Of a stretch of 64,000 bases of DNA, positions 53,051 to 62,658 are shown piece by piece. The translations under genes were made by a program, and so were the position numbers. The notes under the pieces are model-generated. The model ran no database searches, had not been told where the DNA came from, and worked only from the letters and a program-made list of their open reading frames with translations. How positions within the stretch are numbered: position 1 is the stretch's first letter; each line of letters begins with the position of its first letter. Source of the stretch: Sharpea azabuensis DSM 18934 (lineage in GTDB: Bacteria > Bacillota_I > Bacilli_A > Erysipelotrichales > Coprobacillaceae); NCBI RefSeq assembly GCF_000702165.1, contig NZ_JNKU01000002.1:34404-98403 (forward strand), read 5' to 3'.

Positions 53051-54584
53051 GTAGTGGGGCGAATAATCGTAATACAATATCAATTATTGAACGCCCGCGG
53101 CGATGTAAATACTTTTCAGTGACATTTTTACATTCAGTAAGTGTGTTATTGAAGTCAATGATCATATCTTTGATACATGAACACTTGTAAAGAACAGCAC
53201 CATTTTCAAAATGGTGATAAAGCGAGCGGTAATCAAAGTTGATTGTGCCACATGTCGCAATCTCGTCATCAGAGATAATTTCCTTAGCATGCATAAATCC
53301 CGGTGTATATTCATAGATTTCTACGCCGGCTCTGACTAAATTTTGATAATAGCTGCGGGTAACGCGATAAATCGTTTTCTTGTCAGGAATGCCAGGGGTG
53401 ATGATTTTAACATCAACCCCTCTTTTTGCAGCAAGGGAAAGTTCTCTTGTCATATCGCTTGTAGTAATTAAATAAGGTGTGGTGATATAAATATAATGTT
53501 TTGCCCGCTTGATGATATTCAGATAAACATCTTCGCCCGTTGTTTCCTGGTCGAGAGGTGTATCACCATAGGGCTGAATGAAACCATCTGATTTATAGTG
53601 TGGTGTCATATAGAGAAAGTTTGTGATATTATCATGGTCATCTTTAATCGCATTCCACATTTCAAGAAAGAGAGCTGTTAATGACTGGACTGCGCTGCCT
53701 TCAATACGTATACCAGTATCTTTCCAATGACCATATGGGTGCGTGAGATTGAAATATTCATTTGCGAGATTATAACCCCCCGTAAAGCCAATCTGTCCAT
53801 CAACAACTGTTATTTTACGATGATCACGGTTATTCATAAAGAAGGAGAGGAAGGGAACAACTTTGTTGAAGACACGGGTGCGAATGCCTAGCTCTTCCAT
53901 GCGTTCAATAAAGTCCGTATTAATAAAACCAATTGAACCAACATCATCATAGAAGATACGAACATCAACGCCTTCTTTTGCCTTAGCAGCCAAGATTTCC
54001 TTAATGGGAGCAAAGCTCTGTGCATCCTCAATGGCATGATATTCCATAAAGATGAAGCGCTTCGCCTGCTTTAAAGCCTCTTTTTGTGCTTCGATGGCAT
54101 CAGAAGCATTGTTGTAGAAAGTGACATCATTATAACGATAAACAGGAGCATTGGCATATTTATAAAGATATGATGCAATATTGCTCATATAAGGATCTTC
54201 TTTCTTTAATGCACTGAGTGTCTCTTCGTTCTGTTTAAGATGAGGATCAATCTGTTGATCGATTGCCTCGATATGCTTACGTACGGCATGGGTTGTAAGA
54301 CTTGCATCAAAGAGCAAGAACATCAATACCCCTAATACTGGAAAGACTAAGATCAACATAATCCATGGCAGCTTGATATCAGGATTGCGTCTTCCAGCAT
54401 AAATCAGCAAGGCAATGACAACAGCAATCACCTGTAGGCTTCCAGAAATATAAGGTGATATATCAACAACCTCAGTCATCAGATAAGCAAGCCAGATGAC
54501 CTGCAGAATAACGGAAACAACGACAAAGAATAATCTCTTCACACTATTCTTGACGTCACCTATCTCTTCATTTGTCATATTCAT
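53046..54584 (-). CDS. cls: cardiolipin synthase (phospholipase D superfamily)
   Basis: Joins two phosphatidylglycerols to cardiolipin in the membrane. The 512 residues have two or three N-terminal membrane helices (about 15-110) and two HKD catalytic motifs: HRKITVVDGQIGFTGGYN and HAKEIISDDEIATCGTINFDYRS. In both, the Lys and Asp positions are intact. The start at 54584 has AAGGATG at eight bases; the longer frame to 54656 runs into the CIRCE region of clpB. It is transcribed divergently from clpB, towards the HAD gene. Confidence 0.93.
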   Translation of the reverse strand: MNMTNEEIGDVKNSVKRLFFVVVSVILQVIWLAYLMTEVVDISPYISGSLQVIAVVIALLIYAGRRNPDIKLPWIMLILVFPVLGVLMFLLFDASLTTHAVRKHIEAIDQQIDPHLKQNEETLSALKKEDPYMSNIASYLYKYANAPVYRYNDVTFYNNASDAIEAQKEALKQAKRFIFMEYHAIEDAQSFAPIKEILAAKAKEGVDVRIFYDDVGSIGFINTDFIERMEELGIRTRVFNKVVPFLSFFMNNRDHRKITVVDGQIGFTGGYNLANEYFNLTHPYGHWKDTGIRIEGSAVQSLTALFLEMWNAIKDDHDNITNFLYMTPHYKSDGFIQPYGDTPLDQETTGEDVYLNIIKRAKHYIYITTPYLITTSDMTRELSLAAKRGVDVKIITPGIPDKKTIYRVTRSYYQNLVRAGVEIYEYTPGFMHAKEIISDDEIATCGTINFDYRSLYHHFENGAVLYKCSCIKDMIIDFNNTLTECKNVTEKYLHRRGRSIIDIVLRLFAPLL

Positions 54585-54649
54585 TTTTATCACATCCTTG
54601 ATATCATTATAAAGGAAATGAGGAAAAAAAGATAAACTATTTTCATTAT

Positions 54650-54722
54650 TTAGCAATCACCTATTGACAGTGCTAAATATCGCTGTATAATACAGTTAGC
54701 ACAAAGAAGAATAGAGTGCTAA
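54650..54722 (+). promoter_or_regulatory. clpB promoter flanked by two CIRCE (HrcA) elements
   Basis: CIRCE 1 is TTAGCAATC (54650-54658), nine bases, CAGTGCTAA (54668-54676), one mismatch per arm from TTAGCACTC/GAGTGCTAA. CIRCE 2 is TTAGCACAA (54696-54704), nine bases, GAGTGCTAA (54714-54722), two mismatches in the left arm only. The promoter TTGACA (54664-54669), 16 bases, TATAAT (54686-54691) starts inside CIRCE 1 and ends before CIRCE 2. Confidence 0.85.
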
Positions 54723-54735
54723 AGGGAGTGATATT

Positions 54736-57303
54736 ATGAATGAAAAATTCACACAGACAATGCAGGAAGCTTTCGGTAGAGCGGCAAGTTCCGCAATGGC
54801 TCTAGGACAGCAGGTCATTGATGTTGAACATCTACTTTATGCGTTATTGGAAGATTCCAGTGGTATTTTTTATCGCGTGCTCTCTAAGTTAGGAATTAGA
54901 GTTAATGATGTAAGAGATTATCTTAATGCATCCATAAATAAAAAACCTAATGTAGGTCAGGTAAATGAAAATGATCTACGCATGAGCTATGACTTGAATC
55001 AATTAATTGGCAATGCCAATACAATCATGACACAATATAAAGATAGTTATATGTCAGTCGAACACTTGATTCTTGCCTTATTTAAAACCAATACAACATT
55101 TATCAATGATTTCATTAGAAGATTCAATCTCAATGAAAAACAAGTAAAGAAGATCATTGATGAAATGCGTGGTGGACATAATGTCGATAATCCAAATCCA
55201 GAAAACAACTATGAAGTCTTAGAGAAGTATGGTCGTAATCTTATTCAGGATGTTAGAGATGGCAAGCTTGATCCAGTCATCGGTCGTGATGAAGAAATCA
55301 GACGTGTTATCCAGATTCTTAGCCGTAAGACAAAGAATAACCCAATTCTTATTGGTGAGCCAGGTGTTGGTAAGACGGCCATTGTTGAAGGATTAGCTTG
55401 GCGTATCTTTAAGAACGATGTTCCTGAGACATTGAAAGGTAAGACTTTGTTTGAACTTGATTTAGGTTCCCTTGTTGCCGGGGCAAAATATCGTGGTGAA
55501 TTCGAGGAAAGATTAAAAGCTGTCTTAGCTGAAATCAAGAAATCTGAAGGTAATATCATCATGTTTATCGATGAAATTCACCAGCTTGTTGGTGCTGGTA
55601 AGACCGATGGTGCCATGGATGCTGCCAACCTCTTAAAACCAATGCTTGCTCGTGGTGAGTTACATTGTATTGGGGCCACAACACTTGATGAATATCGTGA
55701 ATATATTGAAAAGGATCCAGCACTTGAAAGACGTTTCCAGAAGATTCTTGTTGGTGAGCCTGATATCGATGATACGATTGCGATTCTTCGTGGCTTAAAG
55801 GAATCTTTTGAAAGCCATCATGGTGTTCAGATTACCGATAATGCGATTATTGCGGCAGCGCATATGAGTGATCGTTATATTACTGATCGTTTCTTGCCAG
55901 ATAAAGCCATCGACTTAATTGATGAAGCCTGTGCAAGCGTGCGTATGGAAATTGACTCCATGCCTGAAGAACTTGATAGCTTGACACGTGATAAGAACAG
56001 ACTGGAAATGGAACGTATTTCTATCGAAAAGGAAGATCAGAGCGAAGATACGAAAGAACGTTTAGCATCCATCCAGGAAAAGATTGCTTCATTGAATGAA
56101 AAAATTGCTGGCTTAACAGATAAATGGAAAGAAGAAAAATCCAGCCTTGATCATGTCAAGGAATTGAAGAATGAAAAGCAGCGTCTAGAAACGGCCATGT
56201 CACAATATGAAACAGAAGGCAATCTAGAAGAAGCCTCACGTATCAAATATCAGACATTGCCAGTTATTGAAAAAGAAATCGCTGCCCATCAGGAAGCTGA
56301 GAAAGAAGATGCCTTATTACAGGAGAAAGTGACTGTGGATACAATTTCTGAAGTCATTTCCCGTTGGACTCATATTCCAGTAAGTAAACTGATGGAAAGT
56401 GAAAAGGAGAAATTGTTGCATCTTGAAGACATTCTTAAGAAACGTGTTATGGGACAGGATGAAGCAATCAAGACTGTTACGGATGCCATCTTAAGAAGTC
56501 GTGCAGGCATTAATGATGAAAACAGACCAATCGGCTCATTCCTCTTCCTTGGTCCTACTGGCGTTGGTAAGACGGAAGTTGCCAAGGCTTTAGCTGAACA
56601 GCTCTTTGATAGTGAACGTAATATTGTCCGTATTGATATGAGTGAATACATGGAGAAATTCAGTGTGTCACGTCTTGTTGGTGCACCACCAGGATATGTC
56701 GGCTATGAAGAGGGTGGTCAGTTGACAGAGGCTGTTCGTCGAGCACCTTACAGCATTGTATTGCTTGATGAAATCGAGAAAGCCCATCCTGATGTCTTCA
56801 ACATTCTCTTACAGTTGTTGGATGATGGCCGTTTGACAGATTCTAAAGGTAATGTTGTTTCCTTTAAGAATACAATTATCATCATGACAAGTAATATTGG
56901 TTCACAATACTTATTGAATGGTAATACACCAGAAAACAGAAAACTTGTTGAAGAAGAGTTAAAAGCGCACTTCAAACCTGAATTCTTAAACCGTATAGAT
57001 GAAATCATCATGTTCAACAGTCTTAATGAATCTGTTGTATATGATATCATTGATAAGTTTATTGGTGAACTTGAAGAACGTTTAAGTGAAAAGAAGATTA
57101 CCTTAAGTGTGACTGATCGTGCTAAAGCTAAGATTGAAGCTGATGCATATGATGTGACATTTGGTGCCCGTCCAATTAAGCGTTATATCCAGAGTAATAT
57201 CGAAACGATTCTTGCAAGAGAAATGATTGCTGGTAATGTCAAAGAAGGCGACCATGTCGTTATTGACTATGATCAGAAATTCGTTGTAAGACCGGCAAAT
57301 TAA
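54736..57303 (+). CDS. clpB: ATP-dependent disaggregase ClpB
   Basis: The 855-residue Hsp100 chaperone dissolves protein aggregates together with DnaK. Order: N-terminal Clp repeat domain (about 1-145), AAA1 with Walker [10 protein letters not shown] (about 207) and Walker B FIDEIH, a long coiled-coil middle domain (about 400-525), AAA2 with GPTGVGKTE (about 606) and [13 protein letters not shown], and a D2-small domain. The middle domain and the lack of a ClpP-binding IGF loop that I can see favour ClpB over ClpC. It is heat-regulated through CIRCE. Confidence 0.94.
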   Translation: MNEKFTQTMQEAFGRAASSAMALGQQVIDVEHLLYALLEDSSGIFYRVLSKLGIRVNDVRDYLNASINKKPNVGQVNENDLRMSYDLNQLIGNANTIMTQYKDSYMSVEHLILALFKTNTTFINDFIRRFNLNEKQVKKIIDEMRGGHNVDNPNPENNYEVLEKYGRNLIQDVRDGKLDPVIGRDEEIRRVIQILSRKTKNNPILIGEPGVGKTAIVEGLAWRIFKNDVPETLKGKTLFELDLGSLVAGAKYRGEFEERLKAVLAEIKKSEGNIIMFIDEIHQLVGAGKTDGAMDAANLLKPMLARGELHCIGATTLDEYREYIEKDPALERRFQKILVGEPDIDDTIAILRGLKESFESHHGVQITDNAIIAAAHMSDRYITDRFLPDKAIDLIDEACASVRMEIDSMPEELDSLTRDKNRLEMERISIEKEDQSEDTKERLASIQEKIASLNEKIAGLTDKWKEEKSSLDHVKELKNEKQRLETAMSQYETEGNLEEASRIKYQTLPVIEKEIAAHQEAEKEDALLQEKVTVDTISEVISRWTHIPVSKLMESEKEKLLHLEDILKKRVMGQDEAIKTVTDAILRSRAGINDENRPIGSFLFLGPTGVGKTEVAKALAEQLFDSERNIVRIDMSEYMEKFSVSRLVGAPPGYVGYEEGGQLTEAVRRAPYSIVLLDEIEKAHPDVFNILLQLLDDGRLTDSKGNVVSFKNTIIIMTSNIGSQYLLNGNTPENRKLVEEELKAHFKPEFLNRIDEIIMFNSLNESVVYDIIDKFIGELEERLSEKKITLSVTDRAKAKIEADAYDVTFGARPIKRYIQSNIETILAREMIAGNVKEGDHVVIDYDQKFVVRPAN

Positions 57304-57327
57304 GCGAAGAGAAATCTTCGCTTTTTT
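57303..57327 (+). terminator. terminator of clpB
   Basis: AGCGAAGA pairs with TCTTCGCT around GAAA, followed by six T residues. Confidence 0.9.
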
Positions 57328-57354
57328 GCTTTTAGGTGAACACTGTGGTAGAAT
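57326..57354 (+). promoter_or_regulatory. promoter of the rsmE operon
   Basis: TTGCTT (57326-57331), 17 bases, TAGAAT (57349-57354), with an extended TGG before the -10. The -35 box touches the T run of the clpB terminator. Confidence 0.65.
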
Positions 57355-57405
57355 AGCTTTTCTTCAAGAAAGAGAAATGTTAGAATACATAAGCGGAGGA
57401 CATTT

Positions 57406-58140
57406 ATGCAAAGATATTTTATCAAGAATACACAAATGCATGATGGCATCATTGAAGCTGATGAAGTCATGTATAAGCATATAGGTAAAGTTATGCGCTA
57501 TACGAACGGAACACATGTTGTATGCATAGATGAGAATCATAATGTCTATGACTGTACAATTGCGGATGTCGCAAAGGGCATACTTATTAAAGAAAAACGT
57601 ATCGATGAAGATCATGAACTTGATATCGATGTGACCTTGGTTTATGGTTTGCCAAAAGGGGATAAGTTTGAATTTGTGCTAAAGAAAGCAACCGAACTTG
57701 GTGTAAATCGGATTGTCCCATTTATGTGCAAACGTTCAATTATTAGAACTGATGCAAAGAGTCTTAAAAAGAAATATGACCGCTATAATCGCATCATTCA
57801 GGAAGCTGCTGAACAAAGCGAACGAGAAATACTGCCTGAAATCACTGAGCTTGCCAATATCAAGACATTGGATCAGTACTTAAGCGAAGTTAATCTTGTC
57901 GCCTATGAGGAGGCAAGCAGAAGTCATGAAGAAAGCACATTTCATCAGGCGCTTTCTAAAGTGACTAAGTCCATGACCATCATCGTTGGACCAGAGGGCG
58001 GCTTTGATGAAAGTGAAATTGAAGCAATGGAAGCACTAGGCATTAAACGCTGTGGCTTAGGAAAGCGAATATTACGCAGTGAGACAGCACCACTCTATAT
58101 GTTAAGTGTCATTGGATATGAAAGAGAGCTGAACAAATAA
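57406..58140 (+). CDS. rsmE: 16S rRNA m3U1498 methyltransferase
   Basis: SPOUT-class methyltransferase of 244 residues. An N-terminal PUA-like RNA-binding domain is followed by the knotted domain: VTLVYGLPKGDKFEFVLKKATELGV, IVGPEGGFDESEIEAM and the knot motif LGKRILRSETAPLYMLSVI. These are diagnostic of RsmE. In Bacillus the order is prmA-rsmE-mtaB; here prmA is absent and an unknown gene separates rsmE from mtaB. AGCGGAGGA precedes the ATG. The stop overlaps the next start. Confidence 0.95.
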   Translation: MQRYFIKNTQMHDGIIEADEVMYKHIGKVMRYTNGTHVVCIDENHNVYDCTIADVAKGILIKEKRIDEDHELDIDVTLVYGLPKGDKFEFVLKKATELGVNRIVPFMCKRSIIRTDAKSLKKKYDRYNRIIQEAAEQSEREILPEITELANIKTLDQYLSEVNLVAYEEASRSHEESTFHQALSKVTKSMTIIVGPEGGFDESEIEAMEALGIKRCGLGKRILRSETAPLYMLSVIGYERELNK

Positions 58141-58913
58141 TGGGATTCATTGAAAAATTCAACAAGCAAGCAACAATTACTAAACTCAATAAAACACCGC
58201 TTTATAAAGAAATAGAAGAACATAAGAATTTATTAAGTGATCACAAGATTGATTTTAAAATTAAACAGGAGATGGATCTCTTTCTTTATGAAGTGATTTA
58301 TCGTAGCTTCTACAATGAATGGCGAATTAATCGTGCCTGGGATGAATTTAGAGGCGAGTATTACGATACATTCAACTATATTAACTATGAAGAAAAACAG
58401 AAGATGTTTAATAATGATCTTGCGCCAGTACTAGAAGAACTTCCACACTTCTATGAGAAAACAAGTGATTTAGATATCTATCTTCCGCAATATGAACCAG
58501 AAATCAATCGCTGGTTCATCAAAGACTATAGTCTTACAACACTCAAGCAACACGCGGAAAAGATCAGAAATATGGAAATCAATCCCCATACGCCTCTTGA
58601 TCTCTATGGCATCAACATGTTTAATACTGCTTTTTCATCATTAGAGAAAGTCTATGACGAAGATGGTTTTATTGCTTATTTCTTCAAAGACCAGGATATG
58701 ATCTTTATTCTTGAAAAAGAATCATTGGATCTTGTTAATCGTATTTATCTTTCAATGCCAAAAATTGAAAAAGAGATTGAGATTGAAGATGTCAAGAAGA
58801 TTGCTGCGTTATTTATGGAAGAAAAGAATAAAGATGTACTTGATTATATGTTAGAAAAAGGATTGATGAGTGAGAAAGTCTATAAGAAATTACATAAATT
58901 GATTAAGGAGTAA
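58140..58913 (+). CDS. protein of unknown function in the rsmE-mtaB operon
   Basis: The 257-residue soluble protein is rich in charged and aromatic residues, helical in look, with several Tyr/Phe-rich stretches (FYNEWRINRAWDEFRGEYYDTF, in parts) and a Lys/Glu-rich C-terminus. No signal, membrane segment or known motif is seen. The start is an ATG overlapping the rsmE stop (TAATG) and the stop lies three bases before mtaB. It is therefore translated as part of an RNA-modification operon, the only hint of its role. Confidence 0.6.
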   Translation: MGFIEKFNKQATITKLNKTPLYKEIEEHKNLLSDHKIDFKIKQEMDLFLYEVIYRSFYNEWRINRAWDEFRGEYYDTFNYINYEEKQKMFNNDLAPVLEELPHFYEKTSDLDIYLPQYEPEINRWFIKDYSLTTLKQHAEKIRNMEINPHTPLDLYGINMFNTAFSSLEKVYDEDGFIAYFFKDQDMIFILEKESLDLVNRIYLSMPKIEKEIEIEDVKKIAALFMEEKNKDVLDYMLEKGLMSEKVYKKLHKLIKE

Positions 58914-58916
58914 ATA

Positions 58917-60209
58917 ATGGCAACAGTAGCATTTCATACATTAGGATGTAAGGTAAATAGTTATGAATCAGAAGGGATGCTTGAACTCTTTAAGAAAAGA
59001 GGCTATCAAAGCGTTGACTGGAAAGAAAAGGCTGATGTCTATGTCATTAATACATGTACGGTCACAAATACCGGCGATGCCAAAAGCCGCCAGATGATCA
59101 GACGTGCAAAAAAAGAAAACCCTGATGCGATTATTGCGGTTGTGGGCTGCTATGCCCAGGTAGCTAGCGGTGAAGTTGCAGGGATTGAAGGTGTTGATAT
59201 TGTCATCGGGACAAAGCATCGTGAGAAGATTGTTGATTATATTGAAGATTATAAGGTGAATCATAAACAGATTGTCGATGTTTCCGATGTCATGAAGCTA
59301 AAGCAATTTGAAAAGCTTAATATCACATCGTTTGAAAACCGTACTAGAGCTTTTATGAAAATCCAGGACGGCTGCAATAATTTCTGTACATACTGTATCA
59401 TTCCTTATGCTCGCGGTGGCGTACGGTCAAGAGCTCCGGAAGATGTCTTAAGACAGGCGCAGGAACTTGTGAATCAGGGCTTTGTCGAGATTGTCTTAAC
59501 AGGCATTCATACAGCTGGCTATGGCATGGATTTAGAAAATTATAGCTTTAGTGATTTACTAAGAGACCTTTCGACAAAAGTAGAAGGATTAAAGAGAATA
59601 CGTATCTCTTCTATCGAAATGAGTCAGGTGACACCAGAAATCATTAACTTAATAGCCACTTCACCAGTTATTGTTGATCATCTTCATATTCCTATTCAGT
59701 CAGGTACAGATGAGACATTAAGACGTATGGCTCGTCATTATACAATAGCTGAATTTGAAGAAAACCTCAACAAACTGAAGACAGCCTTGCCAACGCTTTC
59801 TGTCACAACGGATGTTATTGTTGGCTTCCCAGGAGAAACTGAAGAAGACTTCGAACATACCTATAACTGGATTAAGAAATGCCATTTCAATCAGCTGCAT
59901 GTCTTCCCATATTCAATGCGTAGTGGGACACCTGCTGCAAAGATGGCCGATCAGGTGCCAGGGGACGTAAAGAAAGATCGTGTCAAGCGTTTAATGGCTT
60001 TAAGTGATGAATTGAAACATGACTTTGCCTTAAGTCAGGTTGGTAGAACTCTTGAAGTTTTATTTGAAGAGGAAAAAGATGGCTATAAAATCGGTCATGC
60101 TTCTAATTATTTACGTGTAAAGGTAAAGGATGATGCAATTAAGCTCAATCATCTTTATGATATCAAGATTACTGCCTGTGATGGGGTGGATCTTTTAGGA
60201 GAAAAATAA
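58917..60209 (+). CDS. mtaB: tRNA t6A37 methylthiotransferase
   Basis: Radical-SAM enzyme converting t6A to ms2t6A at position 37 of tRNAs reading ANN codons. The 430 residues show an N-terminal UPF0004 domain with three Cys (LGCKVNS, NTCTVT, VGCYAQ), the radical-SAM motif CNNFCTYC (about 156), PYARG, and a C-terminal TRAM domain (about 370-430). The HTLGCKVNSYESE start is the MtaB form; MiaB proteins differ there. It follows the unknown gene by three bases. Confidence 0.95.
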   Translation: MATVAFHTLGCKVNSYESEGMLELFKKRGYQSVDWKEKADVYVINTCTVTNTGDAKSRQMIRRAKKENPDAIIAVVGCYAQVASGEVAGIEGVDIVIGTKHREKIVDYIEDYKVNHKQIVDVSDVMKLKQFEKLNITSFENRTRAFMKIQDGCNNFCTYCIIPYARGGVRSRAPEDVLRQAQELVNQGFVEIVLTGIHTAGYGMDLENYSFSDLLRDLSTKVEGLKRIRISSIEMSQVTPEIINLIATSPVIVDHLHIPIQSGTDETLRRMARHYTIAEFEENLNKLKTALPTLSVTTDVIVGFPGETEEDFEHTYNWIKKCHFNQLHVFPYSMRSGTPAAKMADQVPGDVKKDRVKRLMALSDELKHDFALSQVGRTLEVLFEEEKDGYKIGHASNYLRVKVKDDAIKLNHLYDIKITACDGVDLLGEK

Positions 60210-60212
60210 ATC

Positions 60213-61685
60213 ATGAAACGAATCAATGAATTATTTGATGTTGAGGAAGATTTTAAAATTCTATCTTTACATAGTGATTCAAGATATGTTGGTAAAGATT
60301 CGATATTCTTCTGTGTTGAAGGCTTAAGTACGGATGGACATAAGTATGCCGACGATGCTGTCTTTCAGGGGGCAAAATGCATTGTGCATTCCAAGCCGCT
60401 AAAACGTGAATATCCTGGTGTGCTTTATATCCAGGTTAATGATGTTTTGGCGGAACTGAATCGTGTCGCAAATATCTTTTATGACTATCCTTCATACAAA
60501 ATGACTGTTTTTGGTGTTACAGGGACAAGTGGTAAGACAATTGTTTCTTTGATGATTAGGGATGTACTTGGTCACTATATTCGTATGGGCTATATGGGAA
60601 CTAACGATTCTCAGTTTGATAATCGCATTGTGCATTCGCCTTATACAACGCCAGAACCTATCTATCTTCACCGTACCCTTAATGAAATGGTGAAAGCCAA
60701 TGTCAAAGGGGTATCCTTAGAAGTCTCTAGTTATGGTCTTACTCTCCATAGAGTTGATTCTATTGATTTTGATGTTGCTATATTTACAAATCTCTATCCG
60801 GAAAATCTAGATTTTCATGGCACATTAGAGAATTTAATGCGAGCTTATGCGAAATTGTTTATTCGTCTTGACGAAAAGAATACGGTCATTCTTAATGCTG
60901 ATTCGGTTGTCTTTAATCACTATTTGCAGACAAATGAAGTCATTAAGGCCAAGATTATTACATATGGCATTGAACATCATGCTGATATTATGGCTCATGA
61001 TATTCGTGAGTTCATCGACCATACTGAATTCATTCTTTTGCTTGATGGTCATATGTTTGATGTTTCTGTACCAATCTTGGGTGGTTTCAATGTACCAATG
61101 GTTTTAGCACTTATTGCTGCCTTGAAATCAATGGAAATGCCATTGGAACAGATTATTGAGGCTTTGCAGTATATCAAGCCTATTGATGGAAGAATGGAGC
61201 TTTTAGAAACAAATCAGCCATTTGATGTGCTTATCGATTATTGTGCCTATATTCATTCCTATAAGAATATCTTTAAGTTTGCTAGAAAAGTAAAAAGAGG
61301 AAAGGGCCGTATTATTGCCGTATTTGGTCCTAGTGGCAGCAGGAACGATGAAAGAGAAGCCGAAATTGCCAGACTTGCGAATGCATACTGTGATCAGGTC
61401 ATTTTAACTGAACAGGATGGACGAATAGATAATATCCAAGAAGCATGTGAAAAGATGCAAAAATATATCACAAGACCAGTATCAGTCATTATTACGAACC
61501 GCCGTATTGCGATTTCGCAAGCTATTGAACTTGCATGTAAAGATGATATAATTCTAATATTGGGAAAAGGTCACGAGCAATTCATGGCATCAAGCTTATC
61601 CAACATACCTTATCCAGGTGATAAGTATGTTGCCAAGAGTGCTATCGATATGATCTTTAGAGGAGGAAATGAAGATGAAATATAA
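60213..61685 (+). CDS. murE: MurE-type Mur ligase with divergent active-site motifs
   Basis: The 490-residue Mur ligase is most similar to MurE: N-terminal [42 protein letters not shown] and C-terminal [11 protein letters not shown]. Several normally fixed motifs differ. The ATP loop is TGTSGKTI (103-110) instead of [20 protein letters not shown] replaces TNLxx[19 protein letters not shown] replaces VDYAHTPDAL, and the DNPR/DNPA amino-acid selector reads QDGR. It may add an unusual third residue, or be a second, specialised copy. It starts three bases after mtaB. Confidence 0.75.
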   Translation: MKRINELFDVEEDFKILSLHSDSRYVGKDSIFFCVEGLSTDGHKYADDAVFQGAKCIVHSKPLKREYPGVLYIQVNDVLAELNRVANIFYDYPSYKMTVFGVTGTSGKTIVSLMIRDVLGHYIRMGYMGTNDSQFDNRIVHSPYTTPEPIYLHRTLNEMVKANVKGVSLEVSSYGLTLHRVDSIDFDVAIFTNLYPENLDFHGTLENLMRAYAKLFIRLDEKNTVILNADSVVFNHYLQTNEVIKAKIITYGIEHHADIMAHDIREFIDHTEFILLLDGHMFDVSVPILGGFNVPMVLALIAALKSMEMPLEQIIEALQYIKPIDGRMELLETNQPFDVLIDYCAYIHSYKNIFKFARKVKRGKGRIIAVFGPSGSRNDEREAEIARLANAYCDQVILTEQDGRIDNIQEACEKMQKYITRPVSVIITNRRIAISQAIELACKDDIILILGKGHEQFMASSLSNIPYPGDKYVAKSAIDMIFRGGNEDEI

Positions 61686-62316
61686 TAAGTATATTGACCA
61701 CACAAATTTGGCCCAGGACGCAACTAAAGCAGATATCAAGAAGCTCTGTGATGAAGCTAAGCAATATGATTTTGCGAGTGTCATGGTTAATGCCTGCTGG
61801 GTAAAATTCTGTGCTGAAGAATTAAAGGGAACTGATGTTAAGCCTTGTACTGTAATTGGTTTCCCATTAGGCGCAACAACAACTGCTACAAAAGTATTTG
61901 AAGCTAAGGAAGCTGTTGAAAATGGTGCTCAGGAAGTGGATATGGTCATTAATGTTGGAGCTTTAAAGGATCATGATGATCAGTATGTTCTTGATGATAT
62001 CAAGGCTGTTGTTGATGCAACACCAGGAAAAGTGACTAAAGTCATTCTTGAAACATGCTTATTAAGTGATGAAGAAATTATTCGTGCATGTGAACTTTCT
62101 GTAGAAGCTGGAGCTGACTTTGTGAAAACATCAACCGGCTTCTCTAAAGGCGGAGCAACTGTGCATGCAGTTGAACTGATGAAGAAGACTGTTGGCGATC
62201 GTTGCCAAGTAAAAGCATCAGGTGGCATTCATACACATGAAGAAATGATGGCAATGATTGAAGCAGGTGCAACACGTATTGGTGCTTCTGCTGGTGTAAA
62301 GCTAATGGCTGAATAA
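61675..62316 (+). CDS. deoC: deoxyribose-phosphate aldolase
   Basis: Cleaves 2-deoxyribose 5-phosphate to acetaldehyde and glyceraldehyde 3-phosphate. The 213 residues have [16 protein letters not shown] at the start, the [12 protein letters not shown] region, the Schiff-base Lys in [14 protein letters not shown] (about 150) and VKASGGIHT. The length is typical. The ATG at 61675 is chosen over 61669 because AGGAGG (61661-61666) is only two bases from the latter. It overlaps the murE end by 11 bases. Confidence 0.95.
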   Translation: MKYNKYIDHTNLAQDATKADIKKLCDEAKQYDFASVMVNACWVKFCAEELKGTDVKPCTVIGFPLGATTTATKVFEAKEAVENGAQEVDMVINVGALKDHDDQYVLDDIKAVVDATPGKVTKVILETCLLSDEEIIRACELSVEAGADFVKTSTGFSKGGATVHAVELMKKTVGDRCQVKASGGIHTHEEMMAMIEAGATRIGASAGVKLMAE

Positions 62317-62341
62317 ATATCTCATAATTCGTAAAAAAGTA

Positions 62342-62369
62342 TTGCATTAATGTAATGAGATGTTATAAT
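62342..62369 (+). promoter_or_regulatory. promoter of rpsU
   Basis: TTGCAT (62342-62347), 16 bases, TATAAT (62364-62369), then an AAGGGGGGA ribosome site. Confidence 0.75.
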
Positions 62370-62407
62370 GACTAACGTAATCTTAGAAGTAAAGGGGGGA
62401 ATGTCCA

Positions 62408-62593
62408 ATGGCTAAAACTGTAGTAAGAGAAAACGAATCTTTAGATGACGCTTTACGTCGTTTCAAAAGACAGGTATCTAGAACAGGAACCCTTGCTGAA
62501 GCTCGTAAGAGAGAATTCTACGTTAAACCTGGTTTAAAGAGAAAAATGAAATCAGAAGCAGCTAGAAAGAATCAGCGCAAAAGAAGAAGATAA
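62408..62593 (+). CDS. rpsU: 30S ribosomal protein S21
   Basis: The 61-residue very basic protein contains [20 protein letters not shown], the S21 hallmark, and a Lys/Arg tail ending KRRR. It binds the 30S platform near the anti-Shine-Dalgarno region. AAGGGGGGA precedes the start. It has its own promoter and terminator. The neighbouring phoH fits the common rpsU-(yqeY)-phoH order of Firmicutes, here without yqeY. Confidence 0.96.
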   Translation: MAKTVVRENESLDDALRRFKRQVSRTGTLAEARKREFYVKPGLKRKMKSEAARKNQRKRRR

Positions 62594-62601
62594 AAGTAAG
62601 A

Positions 62602-62627
62602 AAGAAGGTGTAAAGCCTTCTTTTTTT
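62602..62627 (+). terminator. terminator of rpsU
   Basis: AGAAGG pairs with CCTTCT around TGTAAAG, followed by seven T residues. A TATAAT at 62632-62637, without a clear -35 box, probably serves phoH. Confidence 0.8.
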
Positions 62628-62658
62628 CATGTATAATGATACTAGGAAGTGAACATTT

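Noticed and set aside
56748..57050. Minus-strand frames inside clpB (also near 55245-55562 and 56370-56651)
   Set aside because: They lie opposite the conserved AAA motifs of clpB and lack start signals.
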